Positions 7,601-15,028 of a DNA stretch of 64,000 nt are shown piece after piece. Below the pieces are notes generated by a model. That model searched no databases. It saw nothing but the letters and a program-made list of their open reading frames with translations, and was not told the DNA's origin. Source of the DNA: JACPTG01 sp964504135 (lineage in GTDB: Archaea > Nanobdellota > Nanobdellia > Woesearchaeales > UBA10216); NCBI GenBank assembly GCA_964504135.1, contig CAZDCW010000004.1, forward strand, positions 12,838-76,837, written 5' to 3'. Each line of letters opens with the position of its first letter. The first letter of the stretch is position 1. The translations under genes and the position numbers were made by a program.

Positions 7601-8950
7601 CAGGAATACCCTGTCAGCGAATTCGGAACGCAGCTTGACAAGGCAAAGGAGCTTGTTGGCGACTGCGGCATGGCCAAAAACCTTGTTGACGGAGTAGGAT
7701 ATGGGGTTGACATTACAAAATGGTCCACCTTCATAAAGGAAGTCAACAGAAGGAAGATGATACCAGTGATAAGGCTGCAGGGCAAGCACCAGGGAGACTC
7801 CTGGCAGAAGCCAGACCCTGCAAACAACTACGCAGGCATCGCGGCAAAGTACGCCGAGACAGTGGCGCAGCTTGAGGCAGCATCAGGGATGAAAGTGAAC
7901 TATGTTGAGATATGGAACGAGCCAAACCTCGGCGGCGAATGGGGAGGCGCTGCAAATCCTGAAGAATACGCTGCATTCCTGCTGGCAGCAGCAAAGGCAA
8001 TCAGGCAGGAGGACATGAAAGACGGAAAGAGGGACACCAACATCATAAGCGCCGGGCTGGCTGTGGACGCGCCGACAGCAAATGGAAACATCGCTCCAAA
8101 TGAATTCATCGAGAGGATGCTCAACGCAAAGCCAGAGCTGAAGGACTACATAGACATATGGGGCTCACACCCATACCCCCCTGCCCAGACAAAATACAGG
8201 GATGAAAGGGCGCAGATAGCGAACAAAGGCCTGAACGTGCCGGCACTACTGACAGAAATATCATGGAAACGGCACGGCAGCGCTCCGGTCACAGCGCAGC
8301 AGTTCAAGGACATATACAAGGCCTGGTACGAGGACACGAACACAGCAGGAGCGATAATATGGCTGCTCAAGTCAAACTCATGGAGCGAGTTCAACATGCT
8401 GGACAGCTCAGGAAACGGAAATGAATACTACAACGCAATAAAGGAATACAGGCAGCAGGTGGCACCGGCACAGGCAGGGCAGCAGACAGGAGGGCAAGGC
8501 GGCGGGCAGGCGGGCAGCCAGTTCCAGGCAACTATTACAGGGCCAAGCCAAGTGAGAAAAGCCGAAGGAGTCAGGTATACGGCCAAAATCGCTCCAGACG
8601 AAGGCAAGGCCATATGGGAAGTCAGCCTCCTGGCAAAAAACAACAATAACGCAAATCCCAAAGCCTGGGGATGCCCTGACGAACCCATAGGAGAGTACTG
8701 CCGCGTGTCCAAATTCATATCAGGCCAAGAACAGCGGTCAACCACCATCCCACTGGAATGGTCCGGCAACACCATGTCAACAACGCAGCCAGGAGACTAC
8801 ACAATGGTTATAGAAATGGAAGAGGCTGATGCCAGCCGGCAAAATGCGGTCAAGTGCTCAGGCAAACAGCCGCTGCCAGCAGGCTTTGCAAGGTGCAACA
8901 AGAACTTCCCAAGCCTGAAGGACAGCCTGCCGCTGAAAATAACAGCCTGA
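4613..8950 (+). CDS. Large surface protein: pilin-like N-terminus, Cys-rich region and GH-A glycosidase domain
   Basis: A 1,445-residue exported protein. The N-terminus MGKRGQISTFLIAGLLALF resembles archaeal type IV pilin-like signal/anchor segments (short basic part, polar GQIST, long hydrophobic helix). Residues ~460-750 are rich in Cys pairs (TCDGCEG, CCGGDE, CPKKCPVEC). Residues ~770-960 look like a concanavalin-type beta domain. Residues ~985-1280 form a TIM-barrel glycosidase of clan GH-A: VEIWNEPN gives the acid/base Glu1103 and LLTEISW the nucleophile Glu1215, with the GSHPYP barrel strand between. The C-terminus (~1306-1445) is Ig-like. It may cleave or bind polysaccharide at the cell surface; the substrate is unknown. 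ATG 4613 sits about 26 nt from a TATA box, so the upstream in-frame TTG at 4595 is not used. Confidence 0.75.
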   Translation: MGKRGQISTFLIAGLLALFILGGAVFYARSTNPGQITTSSSAGLDSVLNSYVQSCMDQQVKQGIIQFGLGPASASQIQYYMDNHLKPCIDLSIFERQGVKVQAGTPKANVEITDRAVIARAKYPITLIAEDRILEFEIFDYALPRVTPLGAARLNTPAGRVVAEDDVVKEWTNGGATLEIKQGTDLKGEGELKLEDRKADSGNKNEVVVGNIIYSIKGIEFDKPAELTISYMAADIPKGYNEEFLAIARYDKERDVWESVEKSTTLYITTLKSADSPQTEIPKGSVTGEITQAGDYAIVLMCKPTSQVPQIEFTDWLYREQVYSTDSTLIGRVGSDWQVIGAQPAQEQPAAATPGSSDETAGDTGPTGSVIQSPPADQPGLGPDYGQPVQPANQPTGAIAALPFGVIRERPNRHENLVWSGGSGDADKAARKQTGTPKGKPSIGDWDEDDKIMDETTCDGCEGNAGCNTLCRGKAKEEYRANVWVVEGTEQYKRMSNDGIKDGSGPSCKTECCGGDESNPCPKKCPVECNPIQLATPNNYGYNSVADAGGKGEYEYKLRPEGNSCVNVKDTLKIDLRSPPEGACDDECKGKLNGKDVNVDYTPIPDSDLKAPSNKLEVEVINTKQAASYARGYFELITGTGNYPRCAIKTELKENCLCGTTNVNILEDHEDADKEDYGEWEIKVKEEKFCCEDGIVVDDISKCQQTPCPTEATDTSLAAANQGCVCGSQYYDNNRDGPGYCCSTQTCVGQKCTPGQGLATGTAGKEDLEMHEYKLEYKNGKYSMYMDTELIGTSDSQTRPKGISIGNPLENVGAEGTWTSIKVESITVTDSAGKEVFKEGFTAAQLDPAKWDSKPRTGVIAVSGGSLELKMPSQQTYSASFPYVSTKGAVFPETGDFTLTFKMQYTYVTGYGVYLYVGDPAKTDGVMSIGQDNSWPQDSGKYYLRVWLVDDLIYKCGGTGGCGGETCSPVETPGGGGPATPANCGNPNKFGVHTMLQEYPVSEFGTQLDKAKELVGDCGMAKNLVDGVGYGVDITKWSTFIKEVNRRKMIPVIRLQGKHQGDSWQKPDPANNYAGIAAKYAETVAQLEAASGMKVNYVEIWNEPNLGGEWGGAANPEEYAAFLLAAAKAIRQEDMKDGKRDTNIISAGLAVDAPTANGNIAPNEFIERMLNAKPELKDYIDIWGSHPYPPAQTKYRDERAQIANKGLNVPALLTEISWKRHGSAPVTAQQFKDIYKAWYEDTNTAGAIIWLLKSNSWSEFNMLDSSGNGNEYYNAIKEYRQQVAPAQAGQQTGGQGGGQAGSQFQATITGPSQVRKAEGVRYTAKIAPDEGKAIWEVSLLAKNNNNANPKAWGCPDEPIGEYCRVSKFISGQEQRSTTIPLEWSGNTMSTTQPGDYTMVIEMEEADASRQNAVKCSGKQPLPAGFARCNKNFPSLKDSLPLKITA

Positions 8951-8982
8951 AGATTTTTAAAATCTGCTGATTTCCCGGCAGC

Positions 8983-9177
8983 ATGCAGGTGTACATTGAA
9001 AGGGAGGGCAGGCAACTGCAAATGAAGTTCAAGGGAACAGTGGCAGAACTGCTTGAACAGCTTAAAATCAACAAAGGCACTGTCCTTGTAACAAGGGATA
9101 ATGAGCTTTTGACTTCTGACGAGAAAGTTGAGGATGCTGATGAGATAAGGATACTGTCAGTTATCTCGGGCGGATAA
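8983..9177 (+). CDS. Ubiquitin-like sulfur carrier / small archaeal modifier (ThiS/MoaD/SAMP family)
   Basis: A 64-residue beta-grasp protein that ends in ILSVISGG. The terminal di-glycine is what an E1-like enzyme adenylates for sulfur transfer (thiamine, molybdopterin, tRNA thiolation) or for protein conjugation. The family features VYIEREGRQLQMKF, AELLEQLKI and a late DADEIRIL strand are present. No E1 gene lies next to it, so its pathway is undecided. A TATA-like tttttaaaat at 8953-8962 lies about 25 nt upstream of the ATG, so the mRNA is probably leaderless. Confidence 0.8.
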   Translation: MQVYIEREGRQLQMKFKGTVAELLEQLKINKGTVLVTRDNELLTSDEKVEDADEIRILSVISGG

Positions 9178-9273
9178 AATTATCAGTGCTGAGAATCATC
9201 AATGATAATGCGGAAAATCTATCGAGATGTGTTTAAAAATTATTCGCCAGCAACGTCGCCTAAGCCAAAAGAT

Positions 9274-9597
9274 TCAGATAAACTTTTTCCTTGTCAAAAC
9301 AAAAAAGGCAACAGAACCAAATATCAATGAAAGGCCAATGCTTATTATTAAAAAGAAAGGAAAAACCCGAAACTCCCACCCGTGATAAGCATCCATATAA
9401 AACATACCCGCGACAGCAACAGCCAGCATAACGGCCAGGGCAGTTGCGGAGTTAACCCCAGGAGCGCGAATATTAAATTTTTTTTTCAATAGCCTGACAA
9501 GAACCAGGAATCCCAACACAAAAAGACCGCCCAAAAAGACAGTCCCAAGAAGAAACCTGATGAATGCACCGAAAAGACCAGTTGCAAAATCCACCAT
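9274..9597 (-). CDS. Membrane protein of unknown function, three predicted helices
   Basis: A 107-residue protein not assigned to a family. Hydrophobic helices are seen at about residues 7-35, 50-68 and 78-102, with basic loops (RLLKKKFNIR, TRKKF at the end) suggesting a cytoplasmic loop and tail. It lies between the ubiquitin-like gene and the XTP pyrophosphatase gene. The function cannot be inferred from the neighbours. Confidence 0.55.
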   Translation of the reverse strand: MVDFATGLFGAFIRFLLGTVFLGGLFVLGFLVLVRLLKKKFNIRAPGVNSATALAVMLAVAVAGMFYMDAYHGWEFRVFPFFLIISIGLSLIFGSVAFFVLTRKKFI

Positions 9598-9629
9598 TAC
9601 AAACGGGATGGGGGGTCTTCTTTAAATAA

Positions 9630-10187
9630 TTATCCTCGAGCTGCAAATTCAGTCGTACCGAGGAACTCCCTGAGCTGCATTACCGCATCAATGCGAAACC
9701 TTCCAGGCTCGCCGGGCTTCTTCAGCTGCGCATAGGTTTTTGACTTGCCCTTTGGGATGAAAATGCTGTCATTCCCCCAGCCATTCCTGCCAGCCTCCCT
9801 GAAAGCGATTTTCCCCTCCTGGCTTCCAATGAAGCAGACTGGCTCTCCACCCGGCTTGCAGCAAGCCACTGCCGACCTGTAAAAGCAGCGCCGGTTTTTC
9901 ACTCCGCGCATCAATGCAAGGATTCCCTTATTGCCTATCTTCCGGGTCACCCACTTTGTATAAGTGCCCGGAAAGCCCCCAAGGGCATCGATGAAAAGCC
10001 CGGAGTCCTCAACAACAACTGCCTTCCTGAGTTTTTCAGAAACAAATTTTGCGGCGACCTTGGCGACTTCCGCAGTGTCCTCAGACCTTATCTCAGGATA
10101 CTCAGCCTGGATGATGTCCACCTTGCCCAGAAGAAGGCTGAACTCCGCAGCCTTATTCCTGTTTCCTGTAACGAGGGTCACTGCCAT
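9630..10187 (-). CDS. rdgB: XTP/dITP pyrophosphatase (HAM1/RdgB family)
   Basis: A 185-residue house-cleaning enzyme that hydrolyses non-canonical purine triphosphates (XTP, ITP, dITP) to the monophosphate and PPi. The family start LVTGNRNKAAEF, the catalytic VVEDSGLFIDALGGFPG, and the C-terminal WGNDSIFIPKG and KSKTYAQL (family S-x-T-x-A/G) with the FRIDAVMQL helix are visible. ATG 10187 is chosen to match the family N-terminus; the in-frame ATG at 10202 would add five residues. The 5' end overlaps the 3' end of the corA-like gene, suggesting co-transcription. Confidence 0.88.
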   Translation of the reverse strand: MAVTLVTGNRNKAAEFSLLLGKVDIIQAEYPEIRSEDTAEVAKVAAKFVSEKLRKAVVVEDSGLFIDALGGFPGTYTKWVTRKIGNKGILALMRGVKNRRCFYRSAVACCKPGGEPVCFIGSQEGKIAFREAGRNGWGNDSIFIPKGKSKTYAQLKKPGEPGRFRIDAVMQLREFLGTTEFAARG

Positions 10188-11128
10188 TTTCTTGCAAACC
10201 ACCTGAAAAGTATGAATGATGCAATTGATGACACGGCTATCAGCCCGAGGATGACAAAGAAGGCATGCTCGCCCTGGACAAGCGGCACGTTCCGTATGTT
10301 CATTGAGAAAATGCTGGTAATCAGCATGGGAACTGTTGAGAGCAGGGCCACCAAAGCAACAATCCTCATGAAATAGTTAAGCTCATTCCCAATAAGGGTT
10401 GAATGCATGCTGAAAAGGTTTGAAAGCAGCTCACGCTGAATCTTCTCAGTGTCAAGAACCTGCAAAGCGTCATAATAAAGCTCAGAGAAATTGTCCCGGT
10501 CCTCCTGGCTGAACATCCTGAAATAGCTTTTCCTCAGCTCATTAAGAACATCAATGTTCGCAATAAGCGACTGGTTGAAGTAGCTAAGAGTGATGCTGGT
10601 ATCATAAATCTTCTGGATGGCGTCCTTTGAAAGGGCCTTCCGCTCCCTGAAAAGCTCAAGCTTAAGGGATATCTTGTCAACGAAATAAAGGAACTCATCA
10701 TTAACCTTGTCCAGTACATAATAGATAAAGTATGCAGTGTGCTTCCTGAAAAGAAACCGCCTCTTGTTCTCAATCAACGCCTTGGAAAGGTCTCCAAGCA
10801 CCTTGATAGACTTCCTCTCAACAGTAACCAACAGGCTGCCCACGGCAAAAATGTGCAGGGGGACGGTAAGAACCTCGCCCTCTGACATTGAAGGCACGCT
10901 GAAGATGAGCTCTATATGCCTGCCCACAGTCAACTTGCTCCTGGCGTCCTCCTCAACAGACTCCTTTAAATCCTGAAGGGGCATCCTAAGGAGTTCAGAT
11001 ATGGACTCAAGGTCAGCCTCCACAGGCTCAACACACCTGACCCATGAGACGCCCCTTGAAGGCCCAAACCCCTTAAGGCCCTCAAGGCGCTCAATCCGGT
11101 CATTCCTAAGCGCGAAAAGCTCAATCAT
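10178..11128 (-). CDS. CorA-family divalent metal ion transporter with SMN in place of GMN
   Basis: A 316-residue protein with the CorA plan: a cytoplasmic alpha/beta N-terminal domain, a long helical stalk (residues ~130-245), two membrane helices near the end (LNYFMRIVALVALLSTVPML and FFVILGLIAVSSIASFILF), and a basic tail FARKWQ. The pore signature is FSMNIRNVPL, so the first residue of the otherwise near-universal GMN motif is Ser. CorA proteins carry Mg2+, Co2+ or Zn2+. ATG 11128 gives the usual MIELFALRNDRI start; longer in-frame starts enter the aspS region. Transcribed in front of rdgB. Confidence 0.85.
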   Translation of the reverse strand: MIELFALRNDRIERLEGLKGFGPSRGVSWVRCVEPVEADLESISELLRMPLQDLKESVEEDARSKLTVGRHIELIFSVPSMSEGEVLTVPLHIFAVGSLLVTVERKSIKVLGDLSKALIENKRRFLFRKHTAYFIYYVLDKVNDEFLYFVDKISLKLELFRERKALSKDAIQKIYDTSITLSYFNQSLIANIDVLNELRKSYFRMFSQEDRDNFSELYYDALQVLDTEKIQRELLSNLFSMHSTLIGNELNYFMRIVALVALLSTVPMLITSIFSMNIRNVPLVQGEHAFFVILGLIAVSSIASFILFRWFARKWQ

Positions 11129-11204
11129 TCCGGTTGACGAGAATTCCTGCACATTATAAAAAAGTATCACTTTCAAAAGAAAAAACAATATTTTATGACC
11201 AAAA

Positions 11205-12938
11205 TTACCTGTCAAAAGAGATGTGCAGGTCCTTAAGCTGCCTTGCGTCAATTTCAGAAGGCGAGCCGTCCATCGGGCACTCAGCAGATTTTGTCCTGGG
11301 AAAGGCGATGACCTCCCTGATGTCGTTGAATCCCTGCATCAAGGCAACAAGCCTGTCCAGGCCAAGCCCCATGCCCCCATGAGGGGGCCCGCCATACCTG
11401 TAAGCCTCAAGGAGAAAGCCGAATTTTTTCTCAGCAGATTTCCTGTCTATGCCAACAACCGAAAAAACGCGCTCCTGGACATCAGGCCTGTTAATCCTTA
11501 TTGCGCCTGAGCCAAGCTCAATTCCGTTAAGCACAACATCGTAAAGATTCGCATACACCCTTCCAGGCTCCTTTTCCAGAAATTCAAGATGTTCCTTCTT
11601 CGGCATGCAAAAAGGATTATGGTTAAAGTCCCACTTCTGCTCATCATCCTTCCACTCAAACATGGGGAAGTCAACAACCCAGCAGAACTTAAACTGGCCG
11701 GGCTTTATGAGGTTCAAGTCCTCCGCAAGCTTAGTCCTGAGCTTTGACAGAATCTCATTGGTTTTCTGCCTTGTGTCTGCGATGAAGAACAGAACTCCTG
11801 ACTTGACCTTAACCCTATACTGAAGCTTTTTCTGCACTTCCGGTGAAAAGTACTTGACAATAGAGCTTTCCAGGCCATCCTTGGAAACCTTCATCCAAGC
11901 AAGGCCCTTTGAGCCCTGGCCCTTGCACCAGTCAATAAGCTTGTCTATGTCACCCCTTGAAATCTCGTGAGGGACAGGAAGGCATTTTACAACCTCAGCA
12001 TTCCTAAAGACATTAAAATCAGAAGACCGCGCGATATCAGTGACGTCAACCAGCTCAAGGCCAAACCTCAGGTCAGGCTTGTCAGTCCCAAACTTTTCCA
12101 TCGCCTCCTCATAAGTGATTACAGGAAACTTTTCAAGCTTCATCCCCAAAACCCTGCCAAAAACATGATGATACATTGCCTCGACAGTTTCAAGCACATC
12201 CGCCTGCTCCACAAAAGACATTTCCAAATCAACCTGCGTGTGCTCAGGCTGCCTGTCAGCCCTCAAGTCCTCATCCCTCAGGCAGCGGGCAATCTGAAAA
12301 TACCTGTCAAAGCCCGCAAGCATCAGAATCTGCTTGTAAATCTGCGGGCTCTGGGGCAAGGCATAGAATTTGCCCTTATGCAGCCTTGAAGGAACAACAT
12401 AATCCCTGGCACCCTCAGGAGTGGACCTTATGAGAAGCGGGGTCTCGACCTCAATGAAGTCTTCCTTTGCGAAATACTCCCTGACTGCCTTAGCCACATC
12501 ATCCCTGAACTTCAGCCTAGCCTGCATCAATGGCCTGCGCAGGTCAAGGTATCGGTACTTCAGCCTGGTTTCCTCACTCGCAGCAACCCGGTCGTCAACA
12601 TCAACCGGAGGCGTGTCAGATGAGCTGAGAATCTCCAGGGAATCGCAGAGCACCTCAACCTCGCCAGTCTTCATGCCAGGGTTGACCATGCCCTCAGGCC
12701 TGCGCCTTACCTTTCCCTCAGCGCGCAGGACAAACTCGCGGCCAAGATGCTCAGCCTTCTCATGCACCTCCCTGTTATGCGAAGGGTCAAACACCACCTG
12801 CGCGAGGCCATACCTGTCCCTAAGGTCAATGAAGATAACGCCGCCGTGATCCCTTCTTGAATTAACCCATCCACAGACAGCAACCTTCCTCCCGATTTCA
12901 GCAGAAGAAAGACTGCCGCAAGTGTGCGTCCTAAGCAT
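11205..12938 (-). CDS. aspS: Aspartyl-tRNA synthetase, bacterial type
   Basis: A 577-residue class II synthetase. It has the N-terminal OB-fold anticodon domain (VCGWVNSRRDHGGVIFIDLRD), motif 2 around FQIARCLRDEDLRADRQPEHTQ, and motif 3 GMGLGLDRLVALM. The ~120-residue GAD insertion (about residues 300-410) and the overall length are features of bacterial AspRS. Archaeal AspRS is about 430 residues and lacks GAD, so this gene is most simply explained by transfer from bacteria. Whether it charges only tRNA-Asp, or also tRNA-Asn, cannot be read here. Its TATA box lies inside the left 30-bp repeat, about 25 nt upstream of ATG 12938. Confidence 0.93.
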   Translation of the reverse strand: MLRTHTCGSLSSAEIGRKVAVCGWVNSRRDHGGVIFIDLRDRYGLAQVVFDPSHNREVHEKAEHLGREFVLRAEGKVRRRPEGMVNPGMKTGEVEVLCDSLEILSSSDTPPVDVDDRVAASEETRLKYRYLDLRRPLMQARLKFRDDVAKAVREYFAKEDFIEVETPLLIRSTPEGARDYVVPSRLHKGKFYALPQSPQIYKQILMLAGFDRYFQIARCLRDEDLRADRQPEHTQVDLEMSFVEQADVLETVEAMYHHVFGRVLGMKLEKFPVITYEEAMEKFGTDKPDLRFGLELVDVTDIARSSDFNVFRNAEVVKCLPVPHEISRGDIDKLIDWCKGQGSKGLAWMKVSKDGLESSIVKYFSPEVQKKLQYRVKVKSGVLFFIADTRQKTNEILSKLRTKLAEDLNLIKPGQFKFCWVVDFPMFEWKDDEQKWDFNHNPFCMPKKEHLEFLEKEPGRVYANLYDVVLNGIELGSGAIRINRPDVQERVFSVVGIDRKSAEKKFGFLLEAYRYGGPPHGGMGLGLDRLVALMQGFNDIREVIAFPRTKSAECPMDGSPSEIDARQLKDLHISFDR

Positions 12939-12962
12939 GACGGCGGATACTCCTGAGCTGTT

Positions 12963-12992
12963 TATATTTGTTTTGATGGGCAGATTTATAAA
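12963..12992. repeat. Left 30-bp direct repeat bounding the gas-vesicle island
   Basis: A perfect 30-bp match to 22492-22521, same orientation. It begins TATATTTG and ends ATTTATAAA. The left end read in reverse is the TATA box of aspS; the last bases carry the stop codon of the HTH gene at 12986. The two copies enclose the gas-vesicle genes exactly. Confidence 0.9.
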
Positions 12993-13270
12993 AGTTCCAG
13001 GCTATCCATCAGCCTCCTCACGTTTTTACTGAGCTCAATGCCCTTATCAGTCAGCTTGACCTTTTTAATCCTGTCCTGCTTTTCAAATGTCAATAGCCCA
13101 GCTCCCTTCATCTTTTCCAGCAGGCCTGTCGCGTGCGAGTAAGTGCAATGCGCTTTCACAGCCAGCCTGCTGCAATAGTCATCACCTTTTTCACTGCCAA
13201 TAGCCAGAAGTATTTCTACAGCTTTCCTTCTAACAAAGATTTGTGATAATGCAATCCTTGTTTTCGCCAT
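12986..13270 (-). CDS. Winged-helix DNA-binding protein at the end of the gas-vesicle operon
   Basis: A 94-residue single-domain winged HTH of the MarR/PadR-like size. The recognition region is YCSRLAVKAHCTYSHATGLLEKMKGAGLL and the wing is IKKVKLTDKGIELS. It probably binds DNA as a dimer and may adjust transcription of this cluster. The start overlaps the end of the preceding gvpA paralogue (13230-13478) by 41 nt, so it is part of the same mRNA. Its stop codon lies in the left 30-bp repeat. Confidence 0.72.
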   Translation of the reverse strand: MAKTRIALSQIFVRRKAVEILLAIGSEKGDDYCSRLAVKAHCTYSHATGLLEKMKGAGLLTFEKQDRIKKVKLTDKGIELSKNVRRLMDSLELL

Positions 13271-13478
13271 TTTTTCCCTCTTCGTGCAACGGTTTGCTTA
13301 CTATCAGGTCCTGCATAACCCCATACTTCAGCATGGTATCCGCACTTGCCAAGGCCAACCTTAGGTTTGCAGCCAGCAGGGGAACGCCTGCGACTGTAAC
13401 AACCAAGTCAGCGTTTAAAATAACGCCTTTCTGCAATGCCCTGTCAAGCAGTTCAGCCACCCCTATGTCGGTTTTCAT
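13230..13478 (-). CDS. Gas vesicle protein GvpA paralogue (GvpJ/M type)
   Basis: An 82-residue protein with the GvpA core: AELLDRALQKGVILNADLVVTVAGVPLLAANLRLALASADTM (helix, two beta strands, helix). It departs from GvpA in the loop and in a charged tail (KPLHEEGKNGENKD), as minor GvpJ/GvpM paralogues do. Such proteins are thought to start vesicle assembly or shape the conical caps. Its ATG overlaps the stop of the upstream gvpF/L gene (13475-13478, ATGA), giving translational coupling. Assignment to J or M is not possible from sequence alone. Confidence 0.85.
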   Translation of the reverse strand: MKTDIGVAELLDRALQKGVILNADLVVTVAGVPLLAANLRLALASADTMLKYGVMQDLIVSKPLHEEGKNGENKDCIITNLC

Positions 13479-14266
13479 TTCACAAGCTGACCCTGTTCAA
13501 CAAACGAATAGGGGGGGAAAGGCCCTGCAATGCGATAAGAGAAACCTTTCTCAGCACACATCCCCAAGCATTCAGTGACGAGCCCCGACTCTTCCCCGTC
13601 TACAAGCACGGATACGTTCAACAGCAGGTCTTCTTCCCCGTTGATGGCCAGCCTAGACTTGTTCACCACTATGTGGCGTGTCACACCCTCCAAACGCCCA
13701 TAAAAATAGTCAGTGTAGTGGTTTATCTTAGCCAGAAGCAGTTCGGCAGCCCTGATTTCCAGCTTTTTTCCCAGCAAATAAGCCAATCCTGCGCCCCTTT
13801 GCCTAATATCACTGCGAATTGCGTCAAGCTCATCATCTTTCCCAGATTCACTTTCCAGCCGCTTCCTTTGGCAATAAATCCTTATTCCGTATTCCCTTTT
13901 CCCTTTAACAATTCCCCACGTTTTTTCCAACAGCTCCCTGTTCTCCTTCATCCATCCCCTTAAATTGTCGCTTGGGCTTCTCCTGTCTTTACCGACAATC
14001 AGAGTGCCAAACTTCAGGGGGATTACAGTTCCAAAGTCGCCCATCGCCTTGCATAACACCTCATTATGCAATGTCACCTGCCTTTTGACTTCTGCAGCGC
14101 CTCTTGGCAAATGCAGATTCTCCTCCAGCTTATGATTATGAACCAGCGCAGCCAGAGCACCTTCTGTGATGGCAAAAACAGCATTGCCATCTATCCCTTC
14201 CATATGCCAATCTGCGGCACTTACGTTTACCAATAGGCCATACAGGTACAGGGTTTCAGCCGCCAT
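13475..14266 (-). CDS. Gas vesicle assembly protein GvpF/GvpL (copy 2)
   Basis: A 263-residue GvpF/L protein, an accessory factor that contacts GvpA and is needed for vesicle formation. The family features are the TLYLYGLLVN opening, VIPLKFGTLI (usual V-P-x-R/K-F-G-T), a middle helical domain with EYGIRIY, and the C-terminal FSYRIAGPFPPYSFV, where GPFPPYSF is the hallmark. It lies between gvpK and the gvpJ/M paralogue with short overlaps at both ends. A second, more divergent F/L protein is encoded at 16472-17125, as in other clusters that carry both gvpF and gvpL. Confidence 0.92.
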   Translation of the reverse strand: MAAETLYLYGLLVNVSAADWHMEGIDGNAVFAITEGALAALVHNHKLEENLHLPRGAAEVKRQVTLHNEVLCKAMGDFGTVIPLKFGTLIVGKDRRSPSDNLRGWMKENRELLEKTWGIVKGKREYGIRIYCQRKRLESESGKDDELDAIRSDIRQRGAGLAYLLGKKLEIRAAELLLAKINHYTDYFYGRLEGVTRHIVVNKSRLAINGEEDLLLNVSVLVDGEESGLVTECLGMCAEKGFSYRIAGPFPPYSFVEQGQLVK

Positions 14267-14558
14267 TTTCGTGCTTCAAAACCAATTTGTCAATAGCGTT
14301 GCCCACAAGCCCGTCAAGCTCTGCCCTTATCTTGTCCGAAGCCTGTTCCAAGCCGTGCTCTTTTTTAATCCTTTCAATTGTCTCGTCAAGATTCAAAAAA
14401 GCAATCCCGAGCCGCTCCACCTCTTCCCCGCTCAGGGAGCCAGATTCCATCCTGTGGAGCGCCTGTTTTTGCAGGACATCTATTATTATCTCAGCCAACC
14501 CCACAACAAGGCCTAAAAGACCCTCTTTCAAGTCATCGCTTTCTATCTGGACGCTCAT
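14256..14558 (-). CDS. gvpK: Gas vesicle protein GvpK
   Basis: A 100-residue protein with the GvpK pattern: DDLKEGLLGLVVGLAEIIIDVLQKQALHRMESGSLS then EEVERLGIAFLNLDETIERIKKEHGL. Mostly helical; an accessory protein needed for vesicle growth in other organisms. It overlaps gvpH upstream by 4 nt and the second gvpF/L gene downstream by 11 nt, so all are in one leftward operon. Confidence 0.93.
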   Translation of the reverse strand: MSVQIESDDLKEGLLGLVVGLAEIIIDVLQKQALHRMESGSLSGEEVERLGIAFLNLDETIERIKKEHGLEQASDKIRAELDGLVGNAIDKLVLKHENGG

Positions 14559-15028
14559 TTTGCAAGCTCCAGCACTAAAATGCCATTTTCATTCCTTATA
14601 CTCGCAAGTTTTGAGAACCTGCCAGGCAATTCAATCATTTTCTTCCACTTCTCCGCCTGCAGCTTTAGGGTTTCGCCTTTCAATTCTATGTGAACCTCTT
14701 CCTGCGGCACTTTTGCGGTTAAAAAGAGCTTATCCCCCCTCATTTCAAACTTGCAGTCATCGCCTATAAACTCCCCAGCCCCCTCTTTTTTTGCCTCCTC
14801 AATTATGGGCCTTGCCGAAATCCTTACTTCAAAAGCCGGCTCCTTTTTCCAACCTTTTCTCAGGTTATCCCCAATTTGCCTGTCAACTTCCCCAAACCTT
14901 TTCTTAAAAGGCCCTGTTTTTGAAAGCCCCCTGACAAGTCCTCCCAAAAAAGGGACTGCCTCCAAAAAACTTTTGGAATCTGGCGCTTTTCCCTCTTCCT
15001 TGGCATCCAGCCCTTTTCTTCGGCTCAC
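14555..15028 (-). CDS. gvpH: Gas vesicle protein GvpH (Hsp20-like)
   Basis: A 157-residue protein. The N-terminal part has the FLEAVPFLGGLVRGLSKTGPF segment seen in GvpH. The C-terminal ~80 residues form an alpha-crystallin/Hsp20-like beta sandwich (CKFEMRGDKLFLTAKVPQEEVHIEL then NGILVLELAK). Related proteins act as chaperones for gas-vesicle components. The 5' end overlaps the stop of the upstream basic protein by 4 nt. Confidence is moderate because Hsp20-like folds are widespread; the context decides the name. Confidence 0.8.
   Translation of the reverse strand: MSRRKGLDAKEEGKAPDSKSFLEAVPFLGGLVRGLSKTGPFKKRFGEVDRQIGDNLRKGWKKEPAFEVRISARPIIEEAKKEGAGEFIGDDCKFEMRGDKLFLTAKVPQEEVHIELKGETLKLQAEKWKKMIELPGRFSKLASIRNENGILVLELAK

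Noticed and set aside
7265..7789. A 174-codon frame opposite the surface protein
   Set aside because: Antisense to the beta-domain and glycosidase segments, with a composition unlike neighbouring genes.
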